A DNA stretch of 64,000 bases, from the NCBI RefSeq assembly GCF_023016085.1, contig NZ_JALKBF010000001.1:744001-808000 (forward strand), in the 5' to 3' direction. The notes beneath the pieces are model-generated. The model saw only the letters and a program-made list of their open reading frames with translations, had not been told where the DNA came from and made no database searches. The DNA is from Aliiroseovarius sp. F47248L. Lineage in GTDB: Bacteria > Pseudomonadota > Alphaproteobacteria > Rhodobacterales > Rhodobacteraceae. Each line of letters opens with the position of its first letter. Position 1 is the stretch's first letter. Shown one piece after another: positions 51,736 through 60,148 of this stretch. The position numbers and the translations under genes were made by a program.

Positions 51736-52347
51736 ATGAAAAGCGTTGAAGAGATAGCGACCGAGATTGTCGCCCGCGAGGGTGGCTATGTGAACGATCC
51801 GGACGATCCGGGCGGTGCTACCAAATACGGCGTCACCATTCACACCATGCGCAGGTTAGGTCTGGACCTGGACCGCGACGGGCAGATCACCGCAGGTGAT
51901 GTGAAGCGACTGACGCGCGATCAGGCCTGCGACATCTTTCTGAAACATTACTTCCGAAAACCCCGGCTGGAGGAGCTTCCGCAGCCGCTGCAAGCGTCGG
52001 TTTTCGATATGTATGTAAACGCTGGCAGTAACGCCGTACGCATCCTGCAAGAGCTGATGTGCAAGATGGGCTATGACCTGGCGGTGGATGGGGCGCTGGG
52101 TCCGCAAACGCTGGGAATCGTGCACGATGCGATTTTACGAGCGCCTGACCATCTGGTTGACGCTTATGGGATTGAGCGGCGCAACTATTATTATCGCCTC
52201 GCCGACAAGCGACCAACATCGCGCAAATATGCACGTCGTCGTGATGGCGGAAAGGGTGGGTGGATCACCCGTGCCGAGGCATTCATGTCGGCCAAATACC
52301 ACTTATCTGTGCAAGATCACCACGAAAGGACCTCTGCATGGGGCTGA
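51736..52347 (+). CDS. GH108 N-acetylmuramidase (holin-associated / GTA-type endolysin)
   Basis: A 203-residue muramidase. The GH108 head VEEIATEIVAREGGYVNDPD carries the catalytic Glu (Glu15) in the EGGYVNDPDDPGGATKYGVT block, followed by a C-terminal peptidoglycan-binding region (GYDLAVDGALGPQTLG) of the PG_binding_3 type. There is no signal peptide, so it depends on a holin to reach the wall. The next gene is a holin overlapping it by 10 bp. The arrangement resembles the endolysin-holin pair that releases the Rhodobacter capsulatus gene transfer agent and lies apart from its capsid genes. A separate housekeeping role is possible. Confidence 0.88.
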   Translation: MKSVEEIATEIVAREGGYVNDPDDPGGATKYGVTIHTMRRLGLDLDRDGQITAGDVKRLTRDQACDIFLKHYFRKPRLEELPQPLQASVFDMYVNAGSNAVRILQELMCKMGYDLAVDGALGPQTLGIVHDAILRAPDHLVDAYGIERRNYYYRLADKRPTSRKYARRRDGGKGGWITRAEAFMSAKYHLSVQDHHERTSAWG

Positions 52348-52928
52348 TTGGAAACGTCTTCACTATCCTGTTCGGGCGTAATGGAAACCTGGTGCGTGAA
52401 ACCGCAGAAGTGTTTCGCGAGAATACCGAGGCTGCCGCAATCCGCGACACAGACGTACAGCAGGCAGCGATAGATGCTTTTCGCGCCGAATTCATTGCTG
52501 CACAAGGCGGCTGGTTCAATCGCTTCATGGACGGTGTGAACCGGGTGCCGCGACCGGCTCTGGCGTTGTCGACAATTGCCCTGTTCGCCGCCGCTATGAT
52601 CAGCCCCGACTGGTTTGCCGCGCGGATGCAAGGTGTGGCTGTCGTGCCGGAACCGCTTTGGTGGCTGATGGGTGTTGTCGTCAGCTTCTATTTCGGCGCG
52701 AGATACCAGGTGAAAGGACAAGAGTTCCAGCGGGCAATTGCCGCGAGCTTGATGCGGGATATGGAGACAGCGCGCGTGCAATCAGATCGCGCCCGACAGC
52801 CGTCGGTGTTCCGGCCAGAGCGGCGAACACCACAAGAACCCGCACAACCGGCTGGCGGATACGCACAGATCGACGCTTCCGACAACGCCGCGCTGGCGGA
52901 TTGGCAGGAGGCTTCGCATGGCCAGTGA
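52338..52928 (+). CDS. Holin family protein (GTA_holin_3TM type)
   Basis: A 196-residue protein. A soluble N-terminal part (MGLIGNVFTILFGRNGNLVR) precedes two clear hydrophobic helices at about residues 71-88 (LALSTIALFAAAMIS) and 103-122 (PLWWLMGVVVSFYFGARYQ). The C-terminal half is polar, with Pro/Arg-rich and acidic segments. This matches the gene-transfer-agent holin family in order and sequence style. It should form membrane lesions that let the muramidase out. The first 10 bp overlap the endolysin gene; the last 11 bp overlap the next small gene. Confidence 0.82.
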   Translation: MGLIGNVFTILFGRNGNLVRETAEVFRENTEAAAIRDTDVQQAAIDAFRAEFIAAQGGWFNRFMDGVNRVPRPALALSTIALFAAAMISPDWFAARMQGVAVVPEPLWWLMGVVVSFYFGARYQVKGQEFQRAIAASLMRDMETARVQSDRARQPSVFRPERRTPQEPAQPAGGYAQIDASDNAALADWQEASHGQ

Positions 52929-53112
52929 AGTGCTTTTGAACCTGGTCGCAGAACACGGGCCGTGGGTACTGTTGGTATTCTATCTGCTCTATCGCGACTT
53001 GCAGAAGGATCAGGCGACGCGGGCGGTGCTGGACAAGAATTCATCCATCCTGATTGAGATCACGACAATTATCCGCGAACGCTTGCCATCTGCTGGGGGG
53101 CGAGTCGGATGA
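52918..53112 (+). CDS. 64-residue small membrane protein of the lysis cassette
   Basis: One N-terminal hydrophobic helix (HGPWVLLVFYLLYRDLQKD, about residues 13-31) and a charged helical tail (DKNSSILIEITTIIRERL). The architecture resembles small holin-like or antiholin-like phage proteins such as BhlA/UviB, but I cannot assign it to a family. It overlaps the holin gene by 11 bp and the next small gene by 4 bp (ATGA). Coupling suggests a part in the same lysis function. Confidence 0.75.
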   Translation: MASEVLLNLVAEHGPWVLLVFYLLYRDLQKDQATRAVLDKNSSILIEITTIIRERLPSAGGRVG

Positions 53113-53246
53113 TGGCGGTGCTTTTGCGGCTTAGATCCCGTCTCTGGGCTATTCTGGTGGGCACACAGTTTCAAAGAGCAATTGAACAAAACGAACATGC
53201 GGCAGCGGAACTAGACGCCGCTGTACGAGAGGTCTTACAGAAATGA
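53109..53246 (+). CDS. 45-residue small protein chained in the lysis cassette
   Basis: A very short gene whose ATG overlaps the preceding TGA (53109-53112, ATGA) and whose own TGA (53244-53246) overlaps the next ATG (53243) in the same ATGA form. The product begins MMAVLLRLRSRLWAILVGTQ, a cationic amphipathic helix, and ends with a helical tail AAAELDAAVREVLQK. No family is recognised. The double ATGA overlap makes a real, coupled gene likely in spite of the length. Confidence 0.65.
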   Translation: MMAVLLRLRSRLWAILVGTQFQRAIEQNEHAAAELDAAVREVLQK

Positions 53247-53665
53247 AACAAGCGTTTGGTTTGATGATGTGTCTCGCCGTTGTCTTGCAACTTGGCTATC
53301 TGACGGCGGGATACGACGCGATGTATCAAATTGGATATGGGGCGATTACCCTGATGGGTCTGATGATTTCGCTGACGTTTCTGTGGCTTTACGTGCAGCG
53401 CGCGACACCGTTGGCATTGGGTATGGCCTATAGCTGGTCTGGGGCAAGCCTTGTTCTGGGCTGGTGGTGGATATTTTCATTGATAGGAGAGCCAGCGATC
53501 ATGTCGCACAGTGCCGTACATTTCGTGCCGCTGGCTCTTTATCTGTCGGGCGCTTTCTTGCACTTCAGCGTCATTCACCGCTCATTCGGGTGCCACGGGG
53601 CAACCTTTCTTTGGCCGGTGCTGGCTGCGGTGGTGATGTCGACCGTAATTTTTCTAGCCGTTTGA
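53243..53665 (+). CDS. Four-helix membrane protein of unknown function
   Basis: A 140-residue integral membrane protein with four strongly hydrophobic helices (about residues 5-24, 30-50, 57-80 with WSGASLVLGWWWIFSLI, and 92-112 plus a last one at 120-139). There are no recognisable motifs. It is coupled to the 45-residue gene by an ATGA overlap and is last in the cassette before ccmF, 94 bp upstream of that gene. It could belong either to lysis or to the ccm system; sequence does not decide. Confidence 0.75.
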   Translation: MKQAFGLMMCLAVVLQLGYLTAGYDAMYQIGYGAITLMGLMISLTFLWLYVQRATPLALGMAYSWSGASLVLGWWWIFSLIGEPAIMSHSAVHFVPLALYLSGAFLHFSVIHRSFGCHGATFLWPVLAAVVMSTVIFLAV

Positions 53666-53725
53666 TGACCACAATGCCGTGACCTGACGCCGCACGGGGC
53701 TAGGCCCCACCCGCGACTCCGTTTA

Positions 53726-53770
53726 TGGTCGCGATCATGATAACAGAGTGGTCGCGAACATGATTACAGA
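53726..53770 (+). repeat. 22-bp tandem duplication across the ccmF start
   Basis: TGGTCGCGATCATGATAACA (then GA) at 53726-53747 is repeated 23 bp later at 53749-53770 with two mismatches. The first copy contains ATGs (53725, 53737) that open a short frame ending in a TGA which overlaps the ccmF ATG at 53760. Confidence 0.85.
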
Positions 53771-55730
53771 ACTCGGACATTTTGCGCTGATCCTAGCGCT
53801 GGGCGTGGCGATCGTGCAGATGATCGTGCCGCTAATTGGGGCGCATAAGGGATGGCAGGGTTGGATGGAATTGGCCGTGCCGGCCGCGACAATCCAATTT
53901 CTGCTGGTGCTTGCATCTTTCTTTGCACTGACTTACGCGTTTGTGACCTCTGACTTCTCGGTCCAACTGGTCACGCTGAACTCGCATTCGGCCAAACCGA
54001 TGCTGTACAAAGTTTCGGGCGTGTGGGGTAACCACGAAGGCTCGATGTTGCTATGGGTTCTGATCGTGTCGCTGTTTGGCGCTATGGCGGCGTGGTGGGG
54101 AGGCAACCTGCCGCAACGGTTGAAAGCCCGCGTGCTGGCGGTGCAAAGCTCGATCGCGGTGGCGTTTCTGGGCTTTGTTCTGTTCACCTCGAACCCCTTC
54201 ATCCGCATTGCCCAGCCGCCTTTTGATGGGCGCGACCTGAACCCGCTTTTGCAAGACCCAGGTTTGGCATTCCACCCACCCTTCCTTTATCTGGGCTATG
54301 TAGGCCTTTCGATGGCTTTCTCATTCGCAGTTGCTGCTCTGATCGAGGGGCGGATTGATGCAGCATGGGGCCGTTGGGTGCGCCCGTGGACACTGGCTGC
54401 GTGGATATTCTTGACGATTGGGATCGCACTGGGCAGTTGGTGGGCTTATTACGAGCTGGGTTGGGGTGGGTTCTGGTTCTGGGACCCGGTCGAAAACGCC
54501 TCGTTCATGCCGTGGCTCTTTGCTGCCGCGCTTTTGCATTCGGCCATCGTTGTGGAAAAGCGCGAAAGCCTGAAAAGCTGGACAATCTTGTTGGCGATCC
54601 TTGCGTTCGGATTCTCGTTGATCGGCACGTTTATTGTGCGGTCGGGCGTGATTACGTCGGTGCATGCTTTCGCATCCGATCCGGAACGTGGCGTCTTTAT
54701 CCTGATGATTCTGGCGGTCTTTACGGGCGGTGCGCTGACGCTGTTCGCAGCCCGCGCGAGCACGATGGAAGCGCGCGGTGTCTTTGGGTTCATCAGCCGA
54801 GAAAGCGCTTTGGTGGCCAACAATATCCTGCTGGCTGTTTCGTCATTTGTTGTCTTCGTTGGAACAATCTGGCCGTTGATCGGCGAGATTTTTGGTCGCA
54901 AGATCTCGGTCGGGGCACCGTTCTTTGAAGCAGCATTTACCCCCTTTATGGTAGTGCTTGCGTTGATCCTGCCCGTGGGGGCAATGCTGCCGTGGAAGCG
55001 TGCCAAGCTCGGGCGTGTCGTAAAATTGCTTGTGCCTGCCTTTATCCTTGCGGTGGCTATAGGTGCAGTGGTCTGGGCGATGCAGACCGGAAAAACGGCC
55101 CTGGGTCCGATTGGTATGTTCCTTGGCACATGGCTGGTGGCCGGGGCGTTTGTGGATATTGCCAGCCGCACCGGGCGTGGTGCGGTGGCGAGCCGTTTGT
55201 CGCGACTGACGCGCCTGCCGCGTTCGGACTGGGGTAAGCTTGCCGCACATGCCGGGTTTGGGATCACGGTGATGGGCATTTCTGGCCTAATGGCCTGGAG
55301 TGTCGAGGACATCCGCGTTGCAGAGGTCGGTAAAAGTTTCCCTGTTGCAGGCTATGAAATCACCTTGGTGGACGTCGCACAGGAACAGGGGCCGAACTAT
55401 GTGTCCACAAAGGCCGAAATGCTTGTCACTCAGAACGGGCGCGAGGTCACGACGCTTTATCCTGAAAAACGCGTCTATCCGGTGCAAGCCATGCCAACAA
55501 CCGAAGCCGCGATTTCAAACGGCTTTTGGCGGGACATCTATTTGGTGATCGGTGATCCGCAAGAAGGTGGTGCCTGGGCGGTGAGAACCTTCATCAAACC
55601 GTTTACCAACTGGATTTGGGCGGGATGTATCCTGATGTCCTTTGGTGGGGTGTTGAGCTTGACGGACCGTCGTTTCCGCGTTGCTGCGGGTGCGTCCAAG
55701 TCACGAATGCAGGGGATGCCAGCAGAATGA
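53760..55730 (+). CDS. ccmF: Heme lyase subunit CcmF
   Basis: A 656-residue inner-membrane protein with about 15 helices. It contains the heme-handling WWD-type segment GSWWAYYELGWGGFWFWDPV, ENASFMPWLFAAALLHSAIV, and the periplasmic heme ligand histidines in VSGVWGNHEGSMLLWV and LAFHPPFLYLGYVG. CcmF with CcmH ligates heme to apocytochrome c. ATG 53760 (MITELGHF) is used; GTG 53748 is in frame. No strong ribosome site is visible, which fits translation coupled to the short upstream frame. It overlaps ccmH by four bases. Confidence 0.95.
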   Translation: MITELGHFALILALGVAIVQMIVPLIGAHKGWQGWMELAVPAATIQFLLVLASFFALTYAFVTSDFSVQLVTLNSHSAKPMLYKVSGVWGNHEGSMLLWVLIVSLFGAMAAWWGGNLPQRLKARVLAVQSSIAVAFLGFVLFTSNPFIRIAQPPFDGRDLNPLLQDPGLAFHPPFLYLGYVGLSMAFSFAVAALIEGRIDAAWGRWVRPWTLAAWIFLTIGIALGSWWAYYELGWGGFWFWDPVENASFMPWLFAAALLHSAIVVEKRESLKSWTILLAILAFGFSLIGTFIVRSGVITSVHAFASDPERGVFILMILAVFTGGALTLFAARASTMEARGVFGFISRESALVANNILLAVSSFVVFVGTIWPLIGEIFGRKISVGAPFFEAAFTPFMVVLALILPVGAMLPWKRAKLGRVVKLLVPAFILAVAIGAVVWAMQTGKTALGPIGMFLGTWLVAGAFVDIASRTGRGAVASRLSRLTRLPRSDWGKLAAHAGFGITVMGISGLMAWSVEDIRVAEVGKSFPVAGYEITLVDVAQEQGPNYVSTKAEMLVTQNGREVTTLYPEKRVYPVQAMPTTEAAISNGFWRDIYLVIGDPQEGGAWAVRTFIKPFTNWIWAGCILMSFGGVLSLTDRRFRVAAGASKSRMQGMPAE

Positions 55731-56191
55731 GAAATATTGCATTCCCCGCACTTCTGGCGCTGGCGATGTTTTCTGCCCCGGCGTTGGCGGTCAATCCCGA
55801 CGAAGTGCTAAGCGACCCGGTGCTGGAACAACGCGCCCGTGATATCTCGGCAGACCTCAGATGTGTGGTCTGCCGGGGCGAGAATATTGACGAAAGCAAT
55901 GCTGCAATCGCGCGTGACTTGCGTCTTCTGGTGCGCGAACGACTTGTCGACGGCGATAGCAACGACGAAGTGGTGAACTTCATTGTCGAACGCTATGGCG
56001 AATACGTTTTGATGAAGCCGAACACGTCAGGCGCTAATGTATTCCTATGGGCGGCTGGTCCCGTCTTGTTTCTGGTTGCTTTAATGTCAGGCGCCGTCTA
56101 TTTGCGCCGCCGTTCGCAAGCCCGCGAAAGCGCGGTGGCCCTGTCTTCGGACGAGGAGGCGCGCTTGAAAGAACTACTCAAGGACAGCTGA
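55727..56191 (+). CDS. ccmH: Cytochrome c maturation thiol protein CcmH
   Basis: A 154-residue membrane-anchored periplasmic protein. A signal segment (MRNIAFPALLALAMFSAPAL) is followed by the CcmH domain with the redox motif LRCVVCRG (Cys46 and Cys49) that reduces the CXXCH of apocytochrome c, and a C-terminal membrane helix (FLWAAGPVLFLVALMSGAV). The start overlaps the ccmF stop (ATGA). Its CcmI-like second part is absent, so CcmI must be encoded elsewhere. Confidence 0.95.
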   Translation: MRNIAFPALLALAMFSAPALAVNPDEVLSDPVLEQRARDISADLRCVVCRGENIDESNAAIARDLRLLVRERLVDGDSNDEVVNFIVERYGEYVLMKPNTSGANVFLWAAGPVLFLVALMSGAVYLRRRSQARESAVALSSDEEARLKELLKDS

Positions 56192-56312
56192 ATATTCACG
56201 ACAACGCGGTTTTCACAGCAATCCGGTCGGATGTTTTTCGCAAGTGACGGGGCGTTTACCTTTACCTGACTGCTTGGTCGGGTAATCTACCCGAAATTTC
56301 CGGGAGGACCGA

Positions 56313-57089
56313 ATGAACTACGAAACGATCACGCTGGAGAACACCGACGGGCTGGCGGTGCTGACCCTGAACCGCGCCGATGTGATGAATGCGCTGAACA
56401 CGCAGATGCGGGCGGAAATCACCCATGCGGTCAAAGACGCAGGTCAGTCGGCGCGTGCATTGGTCATCACCGGGGCGGGGCGGGCGTTTTGCTCGGGGCA
56501 AGATCTCGGTGACCGGGCGAACGCGGCCCATGTTGATCTAGAACGCACCCTGCGTGACGAATACGAACCGCTGTTGGACGCGATTTACAACAGTCCGATC
56601 CCGACCATTTCGGCGGTAAATGGGGCGGCTGCCGGGGCCGGGGCTAATATCGCATTGGCTGCGGATGTGGTCATCGCCACCGAAAGCGCATTCTTCATGC
56701 AGGCCTTTTCCCGCATTGGCCTAATCCCCGATGCCGGTGGCACCTATTGGATGCCGCGTCAGATGGGTTTTGCCAAAGCTATGGGCGCTGCGCTGTTCGC
56801 TGAAAAGATGTCCGCAAGTGAGGCCGCAGACCTGGGTCTGATCTGGGAATGCGTGGCAGACGACGATTTCGCAGCCATCTGGCGCAAGCGTGGCGAGCAT
56901 TTGGCAAAAGGGCCGACGCTATCCTATCGCAACATAAAAAAGGCCTTACGCGCGTCTATGAGCAACACGCTGGACGAGCAATTGGCGCTTGAGGCAAAGT
57001 TGCAGGGCGAATGCGGCAACTCGCGCGATTTCAAAGAAGGCGTGTTGGCGTTTCTAGAAAAACGCAGCCCGAAATACGAAGGGCGTTGA
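56313..57089 (+). CDS. Enoyl-CoA hydratase/isomerase family protein (PaaG-like)
   Basis: A 258-residue crotonase. The oxyanion blocks are VITGAGRAFCSGQDLGDRAN and SAVNGAAAGAGANIALAADV, and IGLIPDAGGTYWMPRQMG holds the acidic residue. A single aspartate (in IPDAGG) with glycine or alanine where hydratases have the first glutamate, and the SGQDLGDR sequence, resemble PaaG-type 2-(1,2-epoxy-dihydrophenyl)acetyl-CoA isomerase. No other phenylacetate genes are in the window, so the exact substrate is open. CCGGGAGGACCG precedes the ATG. Confidence 0.85.
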   Translation: MNYETITLENTDGLAVLTLNRADVMNALNTQMRAEITHAVKDAGQSARALVITGAGRAFCSGQDLGDRANAAHVDLERTLRDEYEPLLDAIYNSPIPTISAVNGAAAGAGANIALAADVVIATESAFFMQAFSRIGLIPDAGGTYWMPRQMGFAKAMGAALFAEKMSASEAADLGLIWECVADDDFAAIWRKRGEHLAKGPTLSYRNIKKALRASMSNTLDEQLALEAKLQGECGNSRDFKEGVLAFLEKRSPKYEGR

Positions 57090-57130
57090 TCCCGGCACCT
57101 TAGCCAGCGCCCGTTGGCAAGGTGAAACAG

Positions 57131-57784
57131 TCAGTCATCGGACTTGTGTGCGATCTGGTCTGCAAACTCGTGGTTTGTGTCGCGATGGATCGCCTCGTCG
57201 GCGCGGATCACCAGTACAACCTCGCGCAACCGCGCGTCATCCGGCAGGTTCCAATACGCCCGCGCAACCACTGGTGCGGGCACGTTCTCCACCTGTCCCG
57301 CATCAATTTGCTCCAGATATTGCGTGTAGCTGATCACGGCTTCCTCTTCCAGATATCCGACCACGCGATGCGCAACACGTGGGGCGAAAAGGTAAAGGAA
57401 AAAGTAGAAATTGTAGAACACGGCCTGCGTCATCATGATAATGAAGCGTTCAAATCGCGTCGGTTTTGCGATCTCGATAAAGGTCATCAGGTGCATTCGT
57501 TCGTTTTCGGCTTCATCCAGCAGTTCGCGGATCCATCCCTGATCGTCGCGAATGTGTCGGATGGCTTTCAGGTGCTGTAACAGCCCACCCACCATACCTG
57601 GCACGGCGGCGACGGTTTCCAGAACCACTGCGCGGTGGCCATATCGGCCCGCGAAAAACCGGTCGGCGAAGACGCGCAGAAACTTGACCAGCCCCAAAGC
57701 GAAGCGGTCGCGAAAATCTTGTGGTTTGTGATGTGTCTGTTGAAAACCGTCTTGCGCGGTTTTCAGGTCCGAGACTCGTTTCAT
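57131..57784 (-). CDS. aox: Alternative oxidase (AOX), diiron quinol oxidase
   Basis: A 217-residue membrane-bound enzyme that takes electrons from ubiquinol directly to oxygen without proton pumping. All diiron ligands are present: Glu56 (LETVAAVPGMVGG), Glu95 and His98 (NERMHLMTF), Glu147 (LEEEAVISYT), and Glu197 and His200 (RADEAIHRDTNH). Canonical DEAHHRDVNH is changed to DEAIHRDTNH but keeps the ExxH pair. Two helices (about 45-70 and 115-135) would anchor it in the inner membrane. Start ATG 57784, with GGAGTGG upstream. It is single, one base after the GNAT gene stop, so probably co-transcribed with it. Confidence 0.93.
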   Translation of the reverse strand: MKRVSDLKTAQDGFQQTHHKPQDFRDRFALGLVKFLRVFADRFFAGRYGHRAVVLETVAAVPGMVGGLLQHLKAIRHIRDDQGWIRELLDEAENERMHLMTFIEIAKPTRFERFIIMMTQAVFYNFYFFLYLFAPRVAHRVVGYLEEEAVISYTQYLEQIDAGQVENVPAPVVARAYWNLPDDARLREVVLVIRADEAIHRDTNHEFADQIAHKSDD

Positions 57785-57785
57785 G

Positions 57786-58325
57786 TCATTCCACTCCGCC
57801 AAAACCCTTTGCGCCACAAAACCCAACAGGTCGTTTTCGCGCCATGTAAAGGCTGTCCGTCCAAACCCCGTCCACGCAATACGTGTTCTTGGCCGTGCCG
57901 GTCTTTTGGAATCCCAGCGCTAAAAGCAATCCTTCGGACGCGTCATTTCGCGGGTCAAGATCTGCAGTCAGTTCGGCGAAATCCGTCACCTGCCAAAGGT
58001 GGTCGATGACGGCTTGCATCGCCTCTTTCGCGATGCCTTGGCGCCAGACGTCCGGGTGCAGGATAAAGCCGACCTCGTTACCAGTATGGGCTCCGCAAGT
58101 GCCGATAACCCGTCCTTGATGGACGATCGCGAAATAGTATGGCGCGGCATCGAAGCCATTGAGCCACCTGTCCAAATGGGCCTGCGTCTCCTTGGTGTCA
58201 GGATGGGGCGGTGTGGACCAATAGGTCATTGCGCGAGAATCGCTATAGATCGCAAACAGATCTTCAAGGTCCGAAGGGAGTGGTCCGCGCATGGTCAGGC
58301 GCTTTGTGGTCAGTTCCGGTCCCAT
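57786..58325 (-). CDS. GNAT family N-acetyltransferase
   Basis: A 179-residue protein of the RimJ/RimL-like group. TTKRLTMRGPLPSDLEDLFA is the typical N-terminus, and EVGFILHPDVWRQGIAKEAM contains the acetyl-CoA-binding RxxGxA-like loop (RQGIAKEA). LGFQKTGTAKNTYCVDGVWT is the C-terminal block. The substrate is unknown. Its start overlaps the GFA gene by 16 bp, and AOX follows it directly, so GFA-GNAT-AOX may be one transcript. Confidence 0.88.
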   Translation of the reverse strand: MGPELTTKRLTMRGPLPSDLEDLFAIYSDSRAMTYWSTPPHPDTKETQAHLDRWLNGFDAAPYYFAIVHQGRVIGTCGAHTGNEVGFILHPDVWRQGIAKEAMQAVIDHLWQVTDFAELTADLDPRNDASEGLLLALGFQKTGTAKNTYCVDGVWTDSLYMARKRPVGFCGAKGFGGVE

Positions 58326-58684
58326 GGCTGCCGCCCACTTTCAAACACATCCTCACCACGCTGAAAAAGGGTTGGATCATCCAAAGCGCCTGCATAGATA
58401 GCGATGGCATCCGGCATACGCGAGGTGGCTTTGAGCAAGGGAGAGCCACAATCTCGGCAAAAGATGAACTCTAGCATCGACCCGGAATCTGCTCGTTGGC
58501 GAAAGGTTTTCGTTGGGCCTTTGGTCATAAGCCGATCGCGATCAACCATCATCTGCGGGGCATGACCCGCCCCGGTCGCGTGCTGGCAATCACGGCAATA
58601 GCACTGGATGGTAAAGCGAATGTCGCCTGTGTAGTCAAACTGACAAGCGCCGCACAGGCACTTTCCTGAAATAAACTGAGACAT
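58310..58684 (-). CDS. GFA family zinc-binding protein
   Basis: A 124-residue protein with the glutathione-dependent formaldehyde-activating (GFA) fold. Zinc-binding cysteines are in GKCLCGACQFDY, QCYCRDCQHATG and FCRDCGSPLL. Apart from a few true S-(hydroxymethyl)glutathione synthases, most members have no proven activity. It overlaps the GNAT gene by 16 bp and starts the GFA-GNAT-AOX run. Confidence 0.9.
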   Translation of the reverse strand: MSQFISGKCLCGACQFDYTGDIRFTIQCYCRDCQHATGAGHAPQMMVDRDRLMTKGPTKTFRQRADSGSMLEFIFCRDCGSPLLKATSRMPDAIAIYAGALDDPTLFQRGEDVFESGRQPWDRN

Positions 58685-58740
58685 GCCAACCCCCCTTGGG
58701 GTTTAGATTAGCGCCTGCCTTTTATCGTACCACCAAAACA

Positions 58741-58771
58741 AGAAAAGCCGCCGAATATCGGCGGCTTTTCT
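58741..58771. terminator. Rho-independent terminator of gltA
   Basis: AGAAAAGCCGCCGA pairs with TCGGCGGCTTTTCT over an ATA loop, 14 bp past the gltA stop. T-runs on both sides allow use from either direction. Confidence 0.9.
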
Positions 58772-58785
58772 CTGGTGATTTCTTC

Positions 58786-60081
58786 TCAGCGTTTTGCGAC
58801 ATCCACATAGTCGCGCAACGTTTCGCCCAGATACAACTGGCGCGGACGACCGATTTTCTGGCCCGGATCGCCCAGCATTTCTTTCCACTGGGAAATCCAG
58901 CCAACGGTGCGCGACAGCGCAAAGATCGGTGTGAACATCGAGGTGGGGAAGCCCATCGCCTCAAGAATGATACCCGAATAGAAATCCACGTTCGGGTACA
59001 GTTTCTTCTCAACGAAATAGGGGTCCTCAAGCGCAATGCGCTCCAGCTCTTTGGCAACTTTCAGCGTCTCGTTGTCTTCGATGCCCAGCAAACCCAGAAC
59101 CTCGTCGGCGCTTTCTTTCATGACCTTCGCACGCGGGTCGAAGTTCTTGTATACGCGGTGGCCAAAGCCCATCAGGCGGAACGGATCTTCCTTGTCCTTG
59201 GCACGGGCGACGTATTCAGGAATGCGGTCCACGGTGCCAATTTCGCGCAGCATTTCAAGACATGCTTGGTTGGCACCACCATGTGCCGGGCCCCACAGGC
59301 AGGCGATGCCAGCTGCGATACAGGCGAACGGGTTGGCACCCGATGATCCGGCCAGACGCACGGTTGAGGTCGACGCGTTCTGTTCGTGATCGGCATGTAG
59401 AGTAAAGATGCGGTCCATTGCTTTCGACAAGATCGGGTTGACTTCATACTCCTCGCACGGGACAGCAAAGCACATGCGCAGGAAGTTCGAAGCATAGTCC
59501 AGATCATTCTTCGGATAGACGAAGGGTTGGCCGACGGAATACTTGTACGCCATGGCGCAAATAGTGGGCAGTTTGGCAATCATGCGGATCGCGGCAACCT
59601 CGCGCTGCCATTCGTCGTTCACATCGGTCGAGTCGTGATAGAAGGCGGACATTGCCCCCACCACGCCGGTGATGATGGCCATCGGGTGTGCGTCGCGACG
59701 GAACCCAGTGAAGAACTTGATCATCTGCTCGTGCACCATCGTGTGATTGGTCACGCGGCTTTCGAAATCAACCAGCTCGGCTTCGGTCGGCAGTTCGCCG
59801 TAGAGCAGCAAATAGCAGACTTCGAGGTAATGTGATTTCTCGGCCAACTGGTCGATGGGATACCCTCGATACAGAAGCTCGCCCTTGTCACCGTCGATAA
59901 AAGTGATGGTCGAATCACAACTGGCCGTCGAGGTGAAGCCGGGGTCGTATGTGAATACATCGCCCTTGGAATACAGCTTTCTGATGTCGATCACGTCGGG
60001 CCCTGCCGTGGGTGAATAAATCGGCAGCTCCAGTTCTTTGTCACCAAAGGTGAGCTTTGCTGTTCCGGTAGGTTTGGCCAT
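58786..60081 (-). CDS. gltA: Citrate synthase, type II
   Basis: A 431-residue enzyme of the hexameric Gram-negative type: N-terminal domain ([20 protein letters not shown]), [20 protein letters not shown], then the catalytic GPAHGGANQ histidine and [20 protein letters not shown] with the second histidine and the citrate arginine, and a C-terminal aspartate in the [13 protein letters not shown] region. It condenses acetyl-CoA and oxaloacetate. It is followed by its own terminator. gltX is 67 bp upstream on the same strand. Confidence 0.97.
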   Translation of the reverse strand: MAKPTGTAKLTFGDKELELPIYSPTAGPDVIDIRKLYSKGDVFTYDPGFTSTASCDSTITFIDGDKGELLYRGYPIDQLAEKSHYLEVCYLLLYGELPTEAELVDFESRVTNHTMVHEQMIKFFTGFRRDAHPMAIITGVVGAMSAFYHDSTDVNDEWQREVAAIRMIAKLPTICAMAYKYSVGQPFVYPKNDLDYASNFLRMCFAVPCEEYEVNPILSKAMDRIFTLHADHEQNASTSTVRLAGSSGANPFACIAAGIACLWGPAHGGANQACLEMLREIGTVDRIPEYVARAKDKEDPFRLMGFGHRVYKNFDPRAKVMKESADEVLGLLGIEDNETLKVAKELERIALEDPYFVEKKLYPNVDFYSGIILEAMGFPTSMFTPIFALSRTVGWISQWKEMLGDPGQKIGRPRQLYLGETLRDYVDVAKR

Positions 60082-60148
60082 ATTGTTATCCCTTCGTGTT
60101 CGTATCCTGACGCGCCAACCCCGGATGGGTCAGTCACGATTGCTCATT

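Noticed and set aside
51736-53665. Complete or remnant prophage
   Set aside because: No integrase, terminase, capsid, tail or repressor gene and no attachment-site repeats; only the lysis functions are present.
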